NCBI GenBank assembly: GCA_964017145.1
Contig: CAXHKQ010000211.1
Location: forward strand, 59,870-123,869
Reading direction: 5' to 3'
Source: Agrocybe praecox
Lineage: Eukaryota; Basidiomycota; Agaricomycetes; Agaricales; Agrocybaceae
Length of the DNA: 64,000 nucleotides
In this document: piece after piece, positions 21,233 through 30,162 of the stretch
Layout of the letters: each line of letters begins with the position of its first letter
Numbering within the stretch: the first letter of the stretch is position 1
The notes under the pieces: generated by a model
Told to the model about the DNA's origin: nothing
What the model saw: the letters and a program-made list of their open reading frames with translations, nothing else
Database searches by the model: none
Made by a program: the position numbers and the translations under genes

Positions 21233-23518
21233 AGAGGTAGAACGTCTCAAAACCAGGGAGGATGTTGAATGAGTGGCACAAGCCCTTGCCGATGTCTTCA
21301 CCGACGCGTAGAATACCCATGCGAAGGAGACCCGAATCACAAAGCACTCCAAGCCATGGCGGAACGATGAGTGCACAAACTCGCTATCCGCATTGTTAGA
21401 AATTGACAATAGTGTAACCAATAGTCAATAGACTTATAGTCAACAGTAAAGTCAAGTCTCAAGTGCACAACAATGACTAGTCTTAATGAAAATAGTATAT
21501 TGCTTCTGTATAACCAAAATCCTAATCTAGTGTCTTGAGTACTCCCCAAACATAGTAGGAATACCACTTTGTTTGTTTCTATTTACCCCAAAAACACCTA
21601 AGTGTGAATATAGGTGCCCACAATATTGTGTTCGAAATCAGTGGTGCACCAAACGAAGTTCTAAGCTACATATTATATACTGCTGGATTTGTCTCTTCAA
21701 GGAGATTCCGAATCTGAAGAGATCTTGTCAAAACAGAGAAAAACAACGAAATATATGTAAAAGTCCATATATACAAGTCCAATTCAAAGTGTTTGATCAC
21801 TAATTTCAACACACATATTGTATGGATAAAACCGACGATAAGTGGAAGACATTCAGGAATGTGGTTAAACACACCAAGTGCGAATTCTTTGAACTTCGCA
21901 TCACTGAAATCGCATATACTAACAGATGCCCGTGGGACCTGATGGAATGGGTCAAACAGCGAAAATTACCCACCTGCGAAGCTATCCAATACCAAGGACA
22001 GCCCTGCCACGGAATGGACTCCCTATGAGATGCTCTTCATAACACCTACAACTCGGCCTCCAGCCGAGCTGTAGATCTTACGGTGCTAGACCCCCTCCCC
22101 ACTCTCCAGGAGAGAGACTGGCCCCCATTCTCCAAGCTAGAATTAGACGAGGTGCTCACGTCTTGTTCAAGCCTTTTGTCCCCCGGCCCAGACCATGTGT
22201 CATAGCCGATTCTTATTGACCTAGCCAACGCCTGCATTTGTGTAGGTCATTGGCCTAGGCACTTTAAAGAGTCAACTGCGGTTATAATACCGAAGCCGGG
22301 TAAACCTACATATTCAGACCCTAAAGCTTTCCGGCCCATAGTGCTGTTGAACACCACGGGGAAACTCATTGAGAAGATGATCTCGAATCGACTTCAATAC
22401 AACATGATCAAGTTTGACCTTGTTCATCCTAATCAAGTTGGTGGAGTGTGACAGCGCTCAACCAAAGATGCAGGGCTGTACCTTACCCATCTGATTCGCA
22501 CTAGGTGGACTAAGGGACTCAAGACAAGTGTTGTTGCTTTTGACATTGCCCAGTTCTTCCCATCTCTCAACCATGACATGCTCAAAGCAATCCTCAGGAA
22601 GCAGGGGTTCTCGCCACTAGTGGTGTGGTTCTTCTTGTCCTACCTAGTCGACCGATACACATCCTATAGATGGGGTTCATTCACATTCGACCCCCAGCAG
22701 GCGGATGTCGGCGTGGGACAGGGCAGAGCCCTGTCCCCTGTACTATCAGCATTATACATCACTCCGGTGATGAAACTATACCATATGGAAGAGATATCTC
22801 GCAAGACATCACTTTTATCTTACGTGGACAATGGCACTTGTATTGCCCAGGCCAGAACTCTCCAGGAAAATATAGTAACCCTTGTGGCTGCCTATGCAGT
22901 CCTCCTTCGACTCTTCACTGCAATCGGACTCATTCTCAAACACAACAAATCCGAATATGCGTGCTTTGACAGGTCACACAACTACGACCCGCCACCCCTC
23001 GACCTCGGCTACGCCCCCTACACAGGTGACACCCCTCTTCGCCCTAAGCACGTGTGGCGCTACCTGGGCTTCTTCTTTGACTGCAAGCTCACATTCAAAG
23101 AGCATGTGCGGTTCTACTCTACCAAGTCTCTCTCATTGGTGAAAGCCATGAAGATGCTTGGAAGTTCAACTCACGGTCTCCATCCCAAGGAGAAGTGATT
23201 ATTGTACCGTGTGTGTGTCCTACCAATCGCAACGTATGGTTACCGTCTGTGGTACTTCGAAGGCTCTCGCTCCAAGGAAGCCCTTGAGGACCTGCGCAAA
23301 ATGCAGCCTAAAGCGGCACTTTGGATCACAGGTGCATTCCGCACCTCTCCCACAGGCGGAGTTGAGGCCCTAGCAGGCCTCATCCCCGTCCACCTCCATC
23401 TGAAAAAGCTGGGTGGCCGGTCTAACTACTGTGCAGCCACACTATCAGACACACATCTGCTTAGGTCACTCCTATCACAAGAGCATCATAAGCAGGCTGG
23501 TGTTCACCCGTTGGCAAT
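21233..23518 (+). pseudogene. LINE copy L6: linker and reverse transcriptase, left part
   Basis: Plus-strand LINE coding from the linker (ETRITKHSKPWRNDECTNSL) through RT to EHHKQAGVHPLAI, where the gypsy element is inserted; it resumes at 30545. It contains the solo LTR at 21394-21811. Decay is heavy: stops at about 21276, 21309, 22027, 22201, 22449 and 23196, several being TGA where L3 has CGA. The RT catalytic motif reads YVDN instead of YVDD. The copy retains sequence between SPGPDHVS and the RT that L3 has lost, so the two copies decayed independently. Confidence 0.88.
21394..21811 (-). repeat. solo LTR of the copia A family inside L6
   Basis: This 418-bp LTR reads, on the minus strand, TGTTGAAATT ... 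AATTTCTAACA, like the copia A LTR but about 40 bp shorter. It is flanked by cgcat (21389-21393) and cacat (21812-21816), a 5-bp target duplication with one G-to-A change at a CpG. Removing the LTR and one repeat restores the LINE reading (NSLSAYCMDKTDDKW). LTR-LTR recombination has removed the interior. Confidence 0.92.
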
Positions 23519-23900
23519 TGTTACGACACAAGCCGTTGTGTATGTGTACAACTCCCAGAGTTTACACCACCGAAGGCTATAGGCGTAGGTTCTTAGTTCT
23601 TCGTTCGAGTTTCGAGTAGTGAAACTGTAGTATTCTCAAGAACTAGTTAAAGAACAAGAGAGTATCGTACTACGTATTTATAATGTAAAGACACGCGTAA
23701 AGAGCACCGTAAAGGTGCGGTAATCGTTCGGAGAGAATGAGAGAAACGTTCGTAAGAAATGAGGAAAAGGCATTGCGACAATGCAGCGATCGTTCGATAA
23801 GAAACACACCGTGAAGGTGTGGTAGTCGTTCGGTAAAGGTGAGACGATGAAACAGTTAAAAGAAATGAAAAAGAGTCGACCAGCGTGTGTGTTCGTAACA
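23519..23900 (-). repeat. 3' LTR of the gypsy element
   Basis: 382 bp, TGTTACGA ... CGTAACA at the ends. It differs from the 5' LTR only in CCCAGAG versus CCCAAAG (near 23558). Confidence 0.97.
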
Positions 23901-23912
23901 TTACCCCCGTTC
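23901..23912 (-). other. polypurine tract of the gypsy element
   Basis: On the minus strand GAACGGGGGTAA directly precedes the 3' LTR, the expected plus-strand primer site. Confidence 0.7.
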
Positions 23913-23935
23913 TAGATCGAAGATTCCAGATTCGA

Positions 23936-24892
23936 CTAGAATTGGTGGGATTGGTAAGGGCAATCTCGTCTGAGATGTCCTGTTCGTCGGCAGTTGTAGC
24001 AGGTTGGGGTTGCGTTTCTTCTGGGTCGTGGTCGGAGGGTGTATGGATGAGGTAATCCTCGGAGTTGTCTGGGACCGTTTGGTGGTACAATGGTTTGTCG
24101 TGGTTCGGAGGGTCGTCGATTTTGTTGTCGTGATGGTAGGTAAGGGGGTGGAAGTTCGTTGTCGATTTTAGGAGTTGGTTCTGTTTGGGTTTCGTTGCTG
24201 TGCATTCCCGATGCGTCAGAGCCAACGTGGCTGGGGAATAGGGTGTGAAGGAATTGTCGATGGTTCAACAGGGGATGGATGGATGCTTCTGGGAGTCCCG
24301 CTAGTCGTCGAAAGGTCCTGAGATTGAGGACGGAGGGACTTGGTTCTGGTTGTTGTTCAGCTGGCAGTTCGTCGGGTTCTTCTTTGTGTTGATTGACGAC
24401 GATGAATGGAACGGAAGGGGTTCGACTAGGGTTTGGATCAGGGGTTTCTTCGTTAGTGGTATTCTTCGGAGGGGTTCGTACGTAGATGTCGGTGTCGTCG
24501 TCGTTGGGGGTGGGTTCTCTGGTGTCAGGGAAAGAGATGGGGTTCGTTGGATGTCCGAGTGGATAGGGAGAGGGTACGTTCCCTCGGATCGGTCGATGTT
24601 CGTTGGCATAATAAGCCCTTCGTTGTTCCCAGAAATTCTGGGTGTGATTGCCCAAGCCTTCCCAACAAAGGGCATCAAGGCGTAGGGCTGCTAGTCGTCG
24701 AAGTTCGTTCAAGTGTTTCGTCTGTTGGTGGATTTCATTTTCGATGTCGAGGAGAGTGGAAAGAGAGTCGTTGTATCGGCCAAGGGGAGCGACCAAGTCA
24801 AAAAGAGCTTGTCGGTCGAGGAAGTTCTGGGAGGAATGATGGAATTCGGTGTAACCGATGACAAAATTGTTCTGGGCGTTCTGTTGGGCCAT
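23936..24892 (-). CDS. gypsy accessory ORF 2 (318 aa, zinc knuckle)
   Basis: An open frame lies between pol and the 3' LTR, the position env takes in other elements. I chose the ATG at 24892 (MAQQNAQNNFVIGYTEFHH), 20 bp after the stop of accessory ORF 1; the frame is open further upstream. An alpha-helical N-terminal part (ALFDLVAPLGRYNDSLSTLL, IENEIHQQTKHLNELRRLAA) is followed by a long proline- and polar-rich disordered middle and a C-terminal CCHC knuckle (CYNCRRTGHLRRDC). No signal peptide or membrane segment, so it is not an envelope protein. Its design recalls a second gag-like nucleic-acid-binding protein. I recognise similar proteins in mushroom genomes, but their function is unknown to me. 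Confidence 0.75.
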   Translation of the reverse strand: MAQQNAQNNFVIGYTEFHHSSQNFLDRQALFDLVAPLGRYNDSLSTLLDIENEIHQQTKHLNELRRLAALRLDALCWEGLGNHTQNFWEQRRAYYANEHRPIRGNVPSPYPLGHPTNPISFPDTREPTPNDDDTDIYVRTPPKNTTNEETPDPNPSRTPSVPFIVVNQHKEEPDELPAEQQPEPSPSVLNLRTFRRLAGLPEASIHPLLNHRQFLHTLFPSHVGSDASGMHSNETQTEPTPKIDNELPPPYLPSRQQNRRPSEPRQTIVPPNGPRQLRGLPHPYTLRPRPRRNATPTCYNCRRTGHLRRDCPYQSHQF

Positions 24893-24912
24893 GGTAAGAT
24901 TGAGAGGATGGT

Positions 24913-25242
24913 TCAGTAGTAAAGCGAGTATCGTCGATAGTGGGTTCGGTTCTGGGTTGTAAGGACGGGAATCATCCTGCTTATATATACTTCTTCGATC
25001 GTTTCGAGTTTGGGTATGAACTTCTTGAATGAGATTCTTCGGTTCTTGCGTTTGCATGGAGGTGGAGGTGGAAACTCCTTGTCGAACATCAGGCTGACTT
25101 GCCTTGCTCTAGACATGCGGTGGAGTGTCTGTGTCTTTGTGATCCAATCGGAAAGAAGATTCGAAGATCCAAATGAAAAAGGGTCATTATCCAGTTGTTT
25201 GTGGAACAGTGACAGGTTTTTGGGGTTCAGTTCAACGTGCAT
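24913..25242 (-). CDS. gypsy accessory ORF 1 (109 aa), unknown
   Basis: A small minus-strand ORF starting at the ATG at 25242 (MHVELNPKNLSLFHKQL), 38 bp after the pol stop and ending 20 bp before accessory ORF 2. It has DNDPFSFGSSNLLSDWI, a poly-Pro PPPPP, a basic CKRKNRR patch and a Tyr-rich end (YYRRYSLYY-like). The frame is open up to 25368, but that part overlaps pol. The tight pol - ORF1 - ORF2 spacing suggests reinitiation or subgenomic expression. No known family is recognised; it could be non-coding, although the lack of stops in a recent element speaks for use. Confidence 0.5.
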   Translation of the reverse strand: MHVELNPKNLSLFHKQLDNDPFSFGSSNLLSDWITKTQTLHRMSRARQVSLMFDKEFPPPPPCKRKNRRISFKKFIPKLETIEEVYISRMIPVLTTQNRTHYRRYSLYY

Positions 25243-25280
25243 GATAGATGCGTGTAGTGGTTCAAGACGAAGTGTTTGTT

Positions 25281-28200
25281 TCAACGGGTGACTGGAAGTC
25301 CGTTTCGTCGTTGGTATTCGTTCAGAATTTTTCGTCCGGTTGATCCGAACATTTCTTGGGGTTCCCACGAGTTATTGCTGACGGAATAACCGGCCCATTT
25401 GATGAGATATTTATATTTCTGGGGTTTTCCTTTTTGAGGTCGTCCTTGCTTTCGGTGTGATTTGATCGCTTCGATTTCGTAGTGTTCTTCTTCGTTAATG
25501 ATTTCCGGGGGCGGTTCTGGGAAATTGGGTCCATAGGTTTCGTTTTCGGTATAGGGCATGAGGAGGGAGGCGTGGAATACGTCGTGAATCCTCCAATTCT
25601 TTGGTAATTCGAGTTTGAAGGATAGGGGTCCTTTAATTTCCGTGATCTTAAAAGGCCCTTCTCTCTTTGGCGAGAGCTTCTTGTTGCTTCGTGTCTTCAG
25701 GTTTCTGGAATCGAGCCAGACCTTTTGTCCGAGTTTGAAGGTAACTGGCTTTCCTTTTCTTCTGGCAAGCATTCGTGCTCGTGCCAATTCGTGTGCCGCA
25801 TAGGCTTCTTCTCGGTCTTTCGTGAGGTTCTTCAATCTTTCTTCCACGGAGGGAAACTTCGTGTTTTCGAAGGTCGTTGGTATGGCCAGGGGTTCAATTC
25901 CTAACATCAAGGCGAATGGTGATTTCTGCCTGTCTGAGTGTCGTCTGTCGTTGTGTGTGAATTCTAGTGTGGGGAGGGCATCCTTCCACGTTTCGGGGTT
26001 CGCGGAGCAAAATATCGCGATGTACGCTTCAATTTCTTGGTTGAATCTTTTGGTGGTTCCATCGGCCTGTGGATGATAGGCGGTCGTCAATTTTGATTCG
26101 ATTCCTAATTTTTTTAAGAGTTCTCTGAATGCTTTTGCGGCGAACTGTGGTCCTCTGTCGGAGATCATTGAGTCCGGCAGTCCAAATCGTTTGTAAAGGT
26201 GTTCTATCAGTAGTTTTCCCGCTCCTTCTTCCGTCAGGGTTTTTGAGCAGGGGATGAAAATTGCCCCCTTTGTAAGTCCGTGGTCCACCACGGATAAGAT
26301 CGAGTCGTATCCGTCGATTTCGGGTAAGTCAGTGATCATGTCCATGGAACAGTTTGCAAACGGTCTGTTCGATTTCGCGCCTTTAATCGGTTGGAAGGCG
26401 GGTTTCGTCGGGTTTCTGTTAATTTTGAATTGTTGACAAGGTCCGCATCCTTTTACGTAGTTTTTTACAAACATACGCATTCCGGGCCACCAATAGTGTT
26501 TTCGGACGGCGTTGAAGGTTTCTATTTCTCCGGGGTGTCCGGCGGTCATCGTGTCGTGGTAGCTCTTCACGATAGTTCTTCTGAGTTCTGCGTCGTTGGG
26601 AATATAATTTTTCCCTTGGTAGAAGAGTATGTTCTTTCCTTGAAAGTCTTCTACCGTCCAATCGGCAAGTTTATCATGTAGCTCTGTTGGTCCGTTTTCT
26701 AGCAAGAGTTTAATCGCGTTAGCGGCGTCTAGGTCGAGTTTGTCGGAGTTCGCAATCTTTTCTTGAAGTTCGGTGTCGATTAAATTGACAAACAAGTCCT
26801 CTGGAAGGAGGATCTTGTTTTCGTTGTCGTGGTCTTCTTCGGGACATAAGTCTGGTCTTCTGGATAATGTGTCTGATTGCACCATTTTCGTTCCTGGGGT
26901 ATGTACGAGTTTAATGTTAAACTCAGAAAGGTACAGGGACCAGCGTGCTTGTCTTCTGTTTAGTTTCTGGGCGCTTCTGAAATATGTCAGGTTTTTGTGG
27001 TCGGATAGAACGGTCGTTTCGAAGGGAGATCCTTGTATGTAATGTCTCCATTCTTGTAGGGCTCGGATGATCGCGAGCAATTCTCTATCGTAGATTTCAT
27101 AGTTTCGTTCAGGTTCGTTGAAAGTCTTTGATATGAAGGCGCAGGGATGGCGGCTTCCATTACTATCCAATTGAGTGAGTACCGCTCCCGACGCGTATTT
27201 TGATGCGTCGGATTCAATCTGGAAAGGCTTCGTGGTGTCGGGCATCATTAGTACGGGTTCTTCGGTGAATTTCTGTTTAAGGGAATCGAACGCTTTCTGG
27301 GCATTATCGTTCCAAAGGAAGGATTTTCCTTTCTGAAGAAGTTCGTTCAGAGGTTTGGCAAGGTCCGAGTATCTTCGGATGAATTTTCTGTAAAAGTTTC
27401 CGAATCCTAAAAAGGATCGTACTTGTTTTACAGTTTTCGGGACCGGCCATTCGCTGATTCCTTTCAATTTTGTCGGGTCCATGGAAATCTTTCCTTCTTC
27501 GATGATCATTCCTAGGTAATCAATTTTGGTTTTTTCGAATTCGCATTTCTCGGGTTTGAGGAAGAGATCGTTCTCTTGAAGGCGTTGAAGCACTTTTCGG
27601 GTGGTTTCATCGAGCTTCTTTTTGTCTTTTGCGAAGATGAGGATGTCGTCCATATATACTACGATCAGTCCTTCGGAGATCATGTCTTTGAAGATGTGGT
27701 CCATCATTGCTTGGAATGTAGCCGGGGAGTTGCACATTCCAAAGAACATGACTGTGGGTTCGAATAATCCGCGATTAGTTTTGAAGGCGGCTTTCCATTC
27801 GTCTCCTTTCTTGATTCGAATGTTGTTGTATCCCCATCGGACGTCCATTTTTGTGAAAAACTTAGCTCCTTTGAGCTTGTCCAATAGTTCGGAGATGAGG
27901 GGTAAAGGGTATGCGTTTTTGACGGTCCATTCGTTCAAGTATCGATAGTCTTGGCAGGGCCTCAGTTTTCCGTCTTTCTTTGATACGAAGAAGAACGGCG
28001 AGGCCATTGGTGATTTCGACGGTCGAATGTATCCTTTGGCTAATTGTTCGTCTAGGAAGGAATCTAATTCCTTCGTTTCTTGTGGGGTAAGATTGTATGA
28101 TTTGAAGGATTTGGGTTCGAATCCTTCCTTCATTTCGATCTTATGATCCCAAGGTTTTGAAGTGGGGAATCGGTTTGAAGCTTCTTCATCGAACACTTTG

Positions 28201-28877
28201 AGGAATTCGTGGAATTGTTTCGGGACAATTTCCTTTATTGGTTTCTTTATTTTGACTTCTTCGTGTTTCTGTGCGAGCGTCTGAGAAGCGGTGGTTTTCG
28301 CTCTGATCCATTCCGGTTCAGGAGCTTCTCCACCAATGAACCGGAGAAGAAGATCGAGATCGTTATCTTCTCCTATCTTGAATTCTTTCCTTGGTTTGAT
28401 CTTCTTTACAAAGATTCTTCGAGTTTCTTGGGTTTTGATTTTCCAAGAGACATGACCGGTTTCCCAGTCGATGTTCGGGTTGTTTTCTCGAAACCAAGGT
28501 AATCCGAGGATGATTTTCTGTCGTCCTAGTCCGGTGCAGTAGAAAGATTCCCATTTGGTTCTTCCTCCAACAGTCATAAGAATTTTGACGTAATGAGTGA
28601 TCGTTCCCTTTTTGTTAAGGGTTCCGTCCACGTTATAGACATCGAGCGCTTTTTTCAGGGCTATTTTTGGAATTTTTAATTTCCGTCGGTATTCTTCGTC
28701 AATGAATTTGCCGGATGCTCCGGTATCGGCGAGTGCTTCGGTTTTTTCGGCGATTTTTGATGTACTTGTAGTGAAAGAAATTGGAATATATATGGATTTT
28801 TTATCTATGCGAGCGACAAGTACATGTGAAATGGAGAAGGAGGGAGAGACTGACGCCGGGGCAGATCTCCCATTCAA
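25281..28877 (-). CDS. pol: gypsy pol polyprotein with C-terminal chromodomain
   Basis: 1,198 codons without interruption, numbered from the frameshift point. Retropepsin DTGASG (D51), reverse transcriptase with KDGKLRPCQDYRYLN, FFGMCNSPATFQ and YMDD (408-411), RNase H with ESDASKYASGAV and DHKNLTYF, integrase zinc module (H774, H781, C811, C814), integrase core with D846 and D907, GPY/F-like region, and a chromodomain near the end (KYLIKWAGYSVSNNSWEPQ). The third integrase acid, 35 residues after D907, is Lys943 (ATTKRF-type context, codon at 26049-26051). Pol has no ATG of its own at the start and is predicted to be made as a Gag-Pol fusion by -1 frameshifting. Confidence 0.95.
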   Translation of the reverse strand: MNGRSAPASVSPSFSISHVLVARIDKKSIYIPISFTTSTSKIAEKTEALADTGASGKFIDEEYRRKLKIPKIALKKALDVYNVDGTLNKKGTITHYVKILMTVGGRTKWESFYCTGLGRQKIILGLPWFRENNPNIDWETGHVSWKIKTQETRRIFVKKIKPRKEFKIGEDNDLDLLLRFIGGEAPEPEWIRAKTTASQTLAQKHEEVKIKKPIKEIVPKQFHEFLKVFDEEASNRFPTSKPWDHKIEMKEGFEPKSFKSYNLTPQETKELDSFLDEQLAKGYIRPSKSPMASPFFFVSKKDGKLRPCQDYRYLNEWTVKNAYPLPLISELLDKLKGAKFFTKMDVRWGYNNIRIKKGDEWKAAFKTNRGLFEPTVMFFGMCNSPATFQAMMDHIFKDMISEGLIVVYMDDILIFAKDKKKLDETTRKVLQRLQENDLFLKPEKCEFEKTKIDYLGMIIEEGKISMDPTKLKGISEWPVPKTVKQVRSFLGFGNFYRKFIRRYSDLAKPLNELLQKGKSFLWNDNAQKAFDSLKQKFTEEPVLMMPDTTKPFQIESDASKYASGAVLTQLDSNGSRHPCAFISKTFNEPERNYEIYDRELLAIIRALQEWRHYIQGSPFETTVLSDHKNLTYFRSAQKLNRRQARWSLYLSEFNIKLVHTPGTKMVQSDTLSRRPDLCPEEDHDNENKILLPEDLFVNLIDTELQEKIANSDKLDLDAANAIKLLLENGPTELHDKLADWTVEDFQGKNILFYQGKNYIPNDAELRRTIVKSYHDTMTAGHPGEIETFNAVRKHYWWPGMRMFVKNYVKGCGPCQQFKINRNPTKPAFQPIKGAKSNRPFANCSMDMITDLPEIDGYDSILSVVDHGLTKGAIFIPCSKTLTEEGAGKLLIEHLYKRFGLPDSMISDRGPQFAAKAFRELLKKLGIESKLTTAYHPQADGTTKRFNQEIEAYIAIFCSANPETWKDALPTLEFTHNDRRHSDRQKSPFALMLGIEPLAIPTTFENTKFPSVEERLKNLTKDREEAYAAHELARARMLARRKGKPVTFKLGQKVWLDSRNLKTRSNKKLSPKREGPFKITEIKGPLSFKLELPKNWRIHDVFHASLLMPYTENETYGPNFPEPPPEIINEEEHYEIEAIKSHRKQGRPQKGKPQKYKYLIKWAGYSVSNNSWEPQEMFGSTGRKILNEYQRRNGLPVTR

Positions 28878-28883
28878 AAACCC
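28874..28883 (-). promoter_or_regulatory. predicted -1 ribosomal frameshift site (G GGT TTT, then TGA)
   Basis: In the gag frame the last codons read GCG GGT TTT TGA. The heptamer GGGTTTT (28883-28877) has the form X XXY YYZ, sits in the right phase and directly precedes the gag stop. Slipping back one base leads straight into the pol frame (TTG AAT GGG). Confidence 0.75.
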
Positions 28884-29971
28884 GCTTCTTCTTCTTCTTC
28901 TTCAGCGACCGTTCCTTCCATGTCTTCTGCTTCGAAGGCGGAGAGGAGAATTTGCCTCCTTTCTTCGGCGGTCATGGCTCGGATTTCTCGGATTTGTGAG
29001 GAGACGTCTTTTGCGGGGGACTTCTTGTTGTTGTTGTTGCGAGAATTGTTGCTTCGGTAGTTCGGGTTTGGGTTTTCTCGACGATCATTGCTGCGATTGT
29101 TGTTGTAAGAAGGGCGAGTGCCTCGTGGTTTCGGGCAGTCTCGTGCGAGATGTCCGATTTCTTTACAGTTGAAGCAGGCCCCTTTTCTCATAAGGGCGGT
29201 GCGTTCGTCTGTGTTCATGGCATCTACGTCCATGGCGTCGGGGTCTCTTTCGGTTCGTCGTTGGTAGTTGTTGTTTGAAAAGTAGTACTGCTTGTCTCGA
29301 GGGGTGTAGTTGTTGTTGTTTCGATAGTTGTTCGTAGTTCCCCCTTTTTGGTTGAATGCGGTTTCGCCTTTGGTTCGATTAGGTGGTCCTCTGTTGAAGG
29401 CTGCGCGGAGTCGTCGGTACTTGTTGTCGGCTTTGACGGCCGCGTCGTACCATTCGTTGAGGTCTTTGGGGTCTGAGGCGAGGTCGATCCTTTCCCTGAT
29501 GTGCTCGGGAAGAGAATTTTCGAAATAGGTGATGATATTCTTTTCCTCGGTTATGCCGGCGTCGACGACGAGGTTCTTGAATATTGCAACGTGTTCTTCT
29601 CCGGTGTTGTTCTTCATTTTGATGTGTTGGAGTTCATGGATAGCGTCTTTCTCGAGGTTGACACTGGAGAAGACTTTCTTGAGTTCGTCGTTGAAGACGC
29701 TCCAGCTTCCATAGTCGATATCTGCTGTTTTGGCTTTTCGGGCGTCTTCTTTCTTGGCTGTGATAAAGGCTCTTCGCCAGGCGTTTGCTTCTCCTTTGGT
29801 AAGGTAACTGAGGGTGAAGACGATTTTTGATTTATCGGTTTTGAAGGATTCGGGATTTCCAGAGATGTAAAGGTCAAGGAGTTGGATGAAGTCCACGAAC
29901 TTCTTCTTGTTTCCGTCGTAGTCGGAAGGGAGTCTGAGCCGGTAGGCTTTGTCGTCGGCGGGAGTAGTCAT
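28874..29971 (-). CDS. gag: gypsy gag (365 aa)
   Basis: Starts at the ATG at 29971 (MTTPADDKAYRLRLPSDY). The capsid-like region includes NKKKFVDFIQLLDLYISGNP, SYLTKGEANAWRRAF and NEWYDAAVKADNKYRRLRA, typical of chromovirus Gag. A basic, Asn-rich stretch leads into one CCHC zinc knuckle (C266, C269, H274, C279). It ends EEEEEAGF at 28874. The uninterrupted frame agrees with a recent insertion. Gag would form the particle and bind the element RNA. An open but ATG-less stretch upstream in the same frame leaves the true start slightly uncertain. Confidence 0.93.
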   Translation of the reverse strand: MTTPADDKAYRLRLPSDYDGNKKKFVDFIQLLDLYISGNPESFKTDKSKIVFTLSYLTKGEANAWRRAFITAKKEDARKAKTADIDYGSWSVFNDELKKVFSSVNLEKDAIHELQHIKMKNNTGEEHVAIFKNLVVDAGITEEKNIITYFENSLPEHIRERIDLASDPKDLNEWYDAAVKADNKYRRLRAAFNRGPPNRTKGETAFNQKGGTTNNYRNNNNYTPRDKQYYFSNNNYQRRTERDPDAMDVDAMNTDERTALMRKGACFNCKEIGHLARDCPKPRGTRPSYNNNRSNDRRENPNPNYRSNNSRNNNNKKSPAKDVSSQIREIRAMTAEERRQILLSAFEAEDMEGTVAEEEEEEAGF

Positions 29972-30150
29972 GATGACGATGGGAACGGTGGGAATAGTTT
30001 TTGTGAGTGGGGAGAGTATCGGTGATACTTCTCCGGAGGGGGGAGGGGTTTCTTCTTCTTTCTGGGTTCTTGGCGTTAGCCAAAGTTCTTCGTGTTTTGT
30101 TGGAATGGTGGATAGTCTCTACGATCAGGTTTGGTAGAGAGGTTTTGTTG

Positions 30151-30162
30151 AACTAGTTCTTT
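30151..30162 (-). other. primer-binding site, self-priming type
   Basis: Just inside the 5' LTR the minus strand reads AAAGAACTAGTT. The 11 nt AAGAACTAGTT are the exact reverse complement of AACTAGTTCTT in the LTR (30292-30282), which lies about 34 bp after a TATAAAT and is thus near the expected RNA 5' end. This is the Tf1/sushi arrangement rather than a tRNA site. Confidence 0.7.

Noticed and set aside
24301..24919. Plus-strand Val/Gly-rich ORFs over the gypsy accessory region
   Set aside because: They are shadows of the minus-strand ORF, whose zinc knuckle, start context and spacing are convincing.
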